A stretch of 64,000 nt of DNA from Micrococcaceae bacterium Sec5.1 (GTDB lineage: Bacteria; Actinomycetota; Actinomycetes; Actinomycetales; Micrococcaceae): positions 1,984,001 to 2,048,000 of the forward strand of contig CP143430.1 of NCBI GenBank assembly GCA_039636795.1, in the 5' to 3' direction. The notes under the pieces were generated by a model. The model did not search any database, was not told where the DNA came from, and saw only the letters and a program-made list of their open reading frames with translations. Positions 63,448 to 64,000 of the stretch are shown piece by piece (position 1 is the stretch's first letter; every line of letters starts with the position of its first letter). The position numbers and the translations under genes were made by a program.

Positions 63448-64000
63448 ATTCTGAACTGTTTGAAGTGCTCAGGAGCCGCATTGATCAGGAAATTCCACAT
63501 GCAATAGAACTGCGCCACAAATTGCACAGCATGCCGGATTTATCCGGTTCCGAGGGACCCACCCTTGATCTGGTCTTGAATGCATTGCCTGGCGACCTGC
63601 AGACCCAGTTTGTGGCCGGAACCGGGGCAGTATTGCGAATCGGCGGGCCCGGCAAGGCGATCGCTATCCGGGCTGAGCTGGATGCGCTGCCGGCCGTGGA
63701 AGATTCCGAAGTCGATTGGGCTTCCCAAAGGGCAGGTGTCATGCACGCCTGTGGGCATGATGTCCATCTGGCTGCCGTCGTTGCCTTGGCCAGGGCTCTC
63801 CACTCAACACCCGGTGCAGCTCCCGCGGCATTGGTCTTGCAACCCAGGGAAGAAACGTACCCGTCCGGGGCAAAGGACATCTGCGCAACAGGGATACTGG
63901 CGGAGCAAGATGTGCGTGCCACAGTCGCGGCCCATATTCAGCCGCTGCTACCCGGAGGGACGGTAGCGTGCACACCGGGGGCCGTGAATGCCTCATCGGA
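63444..64000 (+). CDS. M20D-type amidohydrolase, partial at the right edge
   Basis: A frame beginning GTG at 63444 (GTGA overlap with the amidohydrolase) runs to the window edge without a stop, giving 185 residues. It shows the M20D pattern: IELRHKLHSMPDLSG, RAELDALPAVED, then GVMHACGHDVHLAAVV with the metal histidines. The family includes N-acyl amino acid amidohydrolases and IAA-amide hydrolases. The rest lies outside the window. Confidence 0.88.
   Translation, partial: MNSELFEVLRSRIDQEIPHAIELRHKLHSMPDLSGSEGPTLDLVLNALPGDLQTQFVAGTGAVLRIGGPGKAIAIRAELDALPAVEDSEVDWASQRAGVMHACGHDVHLAAVVALARALHSTPGAAPAALVLQPREETYPSGAKDICATGILAEQDVRATVAAHIQPLLPGGTVACTPGAVNASS

Overview
The window looks like chromosomal DNA of a high-GC Gram-positive actinobacterium of the Micrococcaceae, most likely Arthrobacter or Paenarthrobacter. 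This is an inference from gene content and order (dxs, fadB, fadA, rnd and DUF3000 in one block; DUF6421; Lsr2; SufE beside a rhodanese; umuDC with a DUF6504 gene), GTG/TTG start use and codon bias. No database was searched.

Region 1 (1-26.9 kb) is mostly conserved. A beta-glucoside module (PTS IIBCA, GH1 enzyme, BglG-type antiterminator) comes first. It is followed by dxs with three small genes, an aldo/keto reductase, a fatty-acid oxidation pair read from the other strand behind a palindromic operator, RNase D, DUF3000, threonine aldolase, an SDR enzyme, DUF6421, msrB, a stress-protein-like gene, an alpha/beta hydrolase, a YbaK-type deacylase, sufE with a sulfurtransferase, zapE, a BenE-type transporter, an orphan antitoxin-like gene and an amino acid permease.

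Region 2 (27.1-28.2 kb) is a tRNA cluster. Five or six genes lie on the minus strand as Gly-Val-Gly-Val-Cys-Gly, with a near-exact duplication of the Gly-Val unit, and a tRNA-Val(CAC) with a strong terminator lies on the plus strand.

Region 3 (28.3-53.5 kb) is accessory. It holds a receiver-only response regulator and two tandem copies of a cassette made of an ECF-type sigma factor and a membrane-anchored protein. It also holds four unrelated proteins with PD-(D/E)XK-type nuclease motifs, an immunity-like HEAT-repeat operon, a frameshifted SRAP gene, nitroreductase and RHS remnants, an Lsr2 paralogue, a run of about ten small mostly membrane proteins including a duplicated gene, a secreted beta-propeller protein, and a umuD-umuC-DUF6504 operon behind a clear SOS box. 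The decayed genes, duplications and shifting strands suggest repeated gain and loss of DNA, with possible defence and toxin-immunity functions.

Region 4 (53.8-64 kb) is a catabolic operon running off the right edge. An ornithine cyclodeaminase-family gene is followed by eight open reading frames that overlap at every junction: a lipoprotein solute receptor, two ABC ATPases, two permeases, an M20 hydrolase, a glutamine-synthetase-like ligase, an amidohydrolase and the start of an M20D amidohydrolase. Together they suggest uptake of an amino-acid- or amine-like compound followed by gamma-glutamylation and amide hydrolysis. The substrate cannot be read from sequence.
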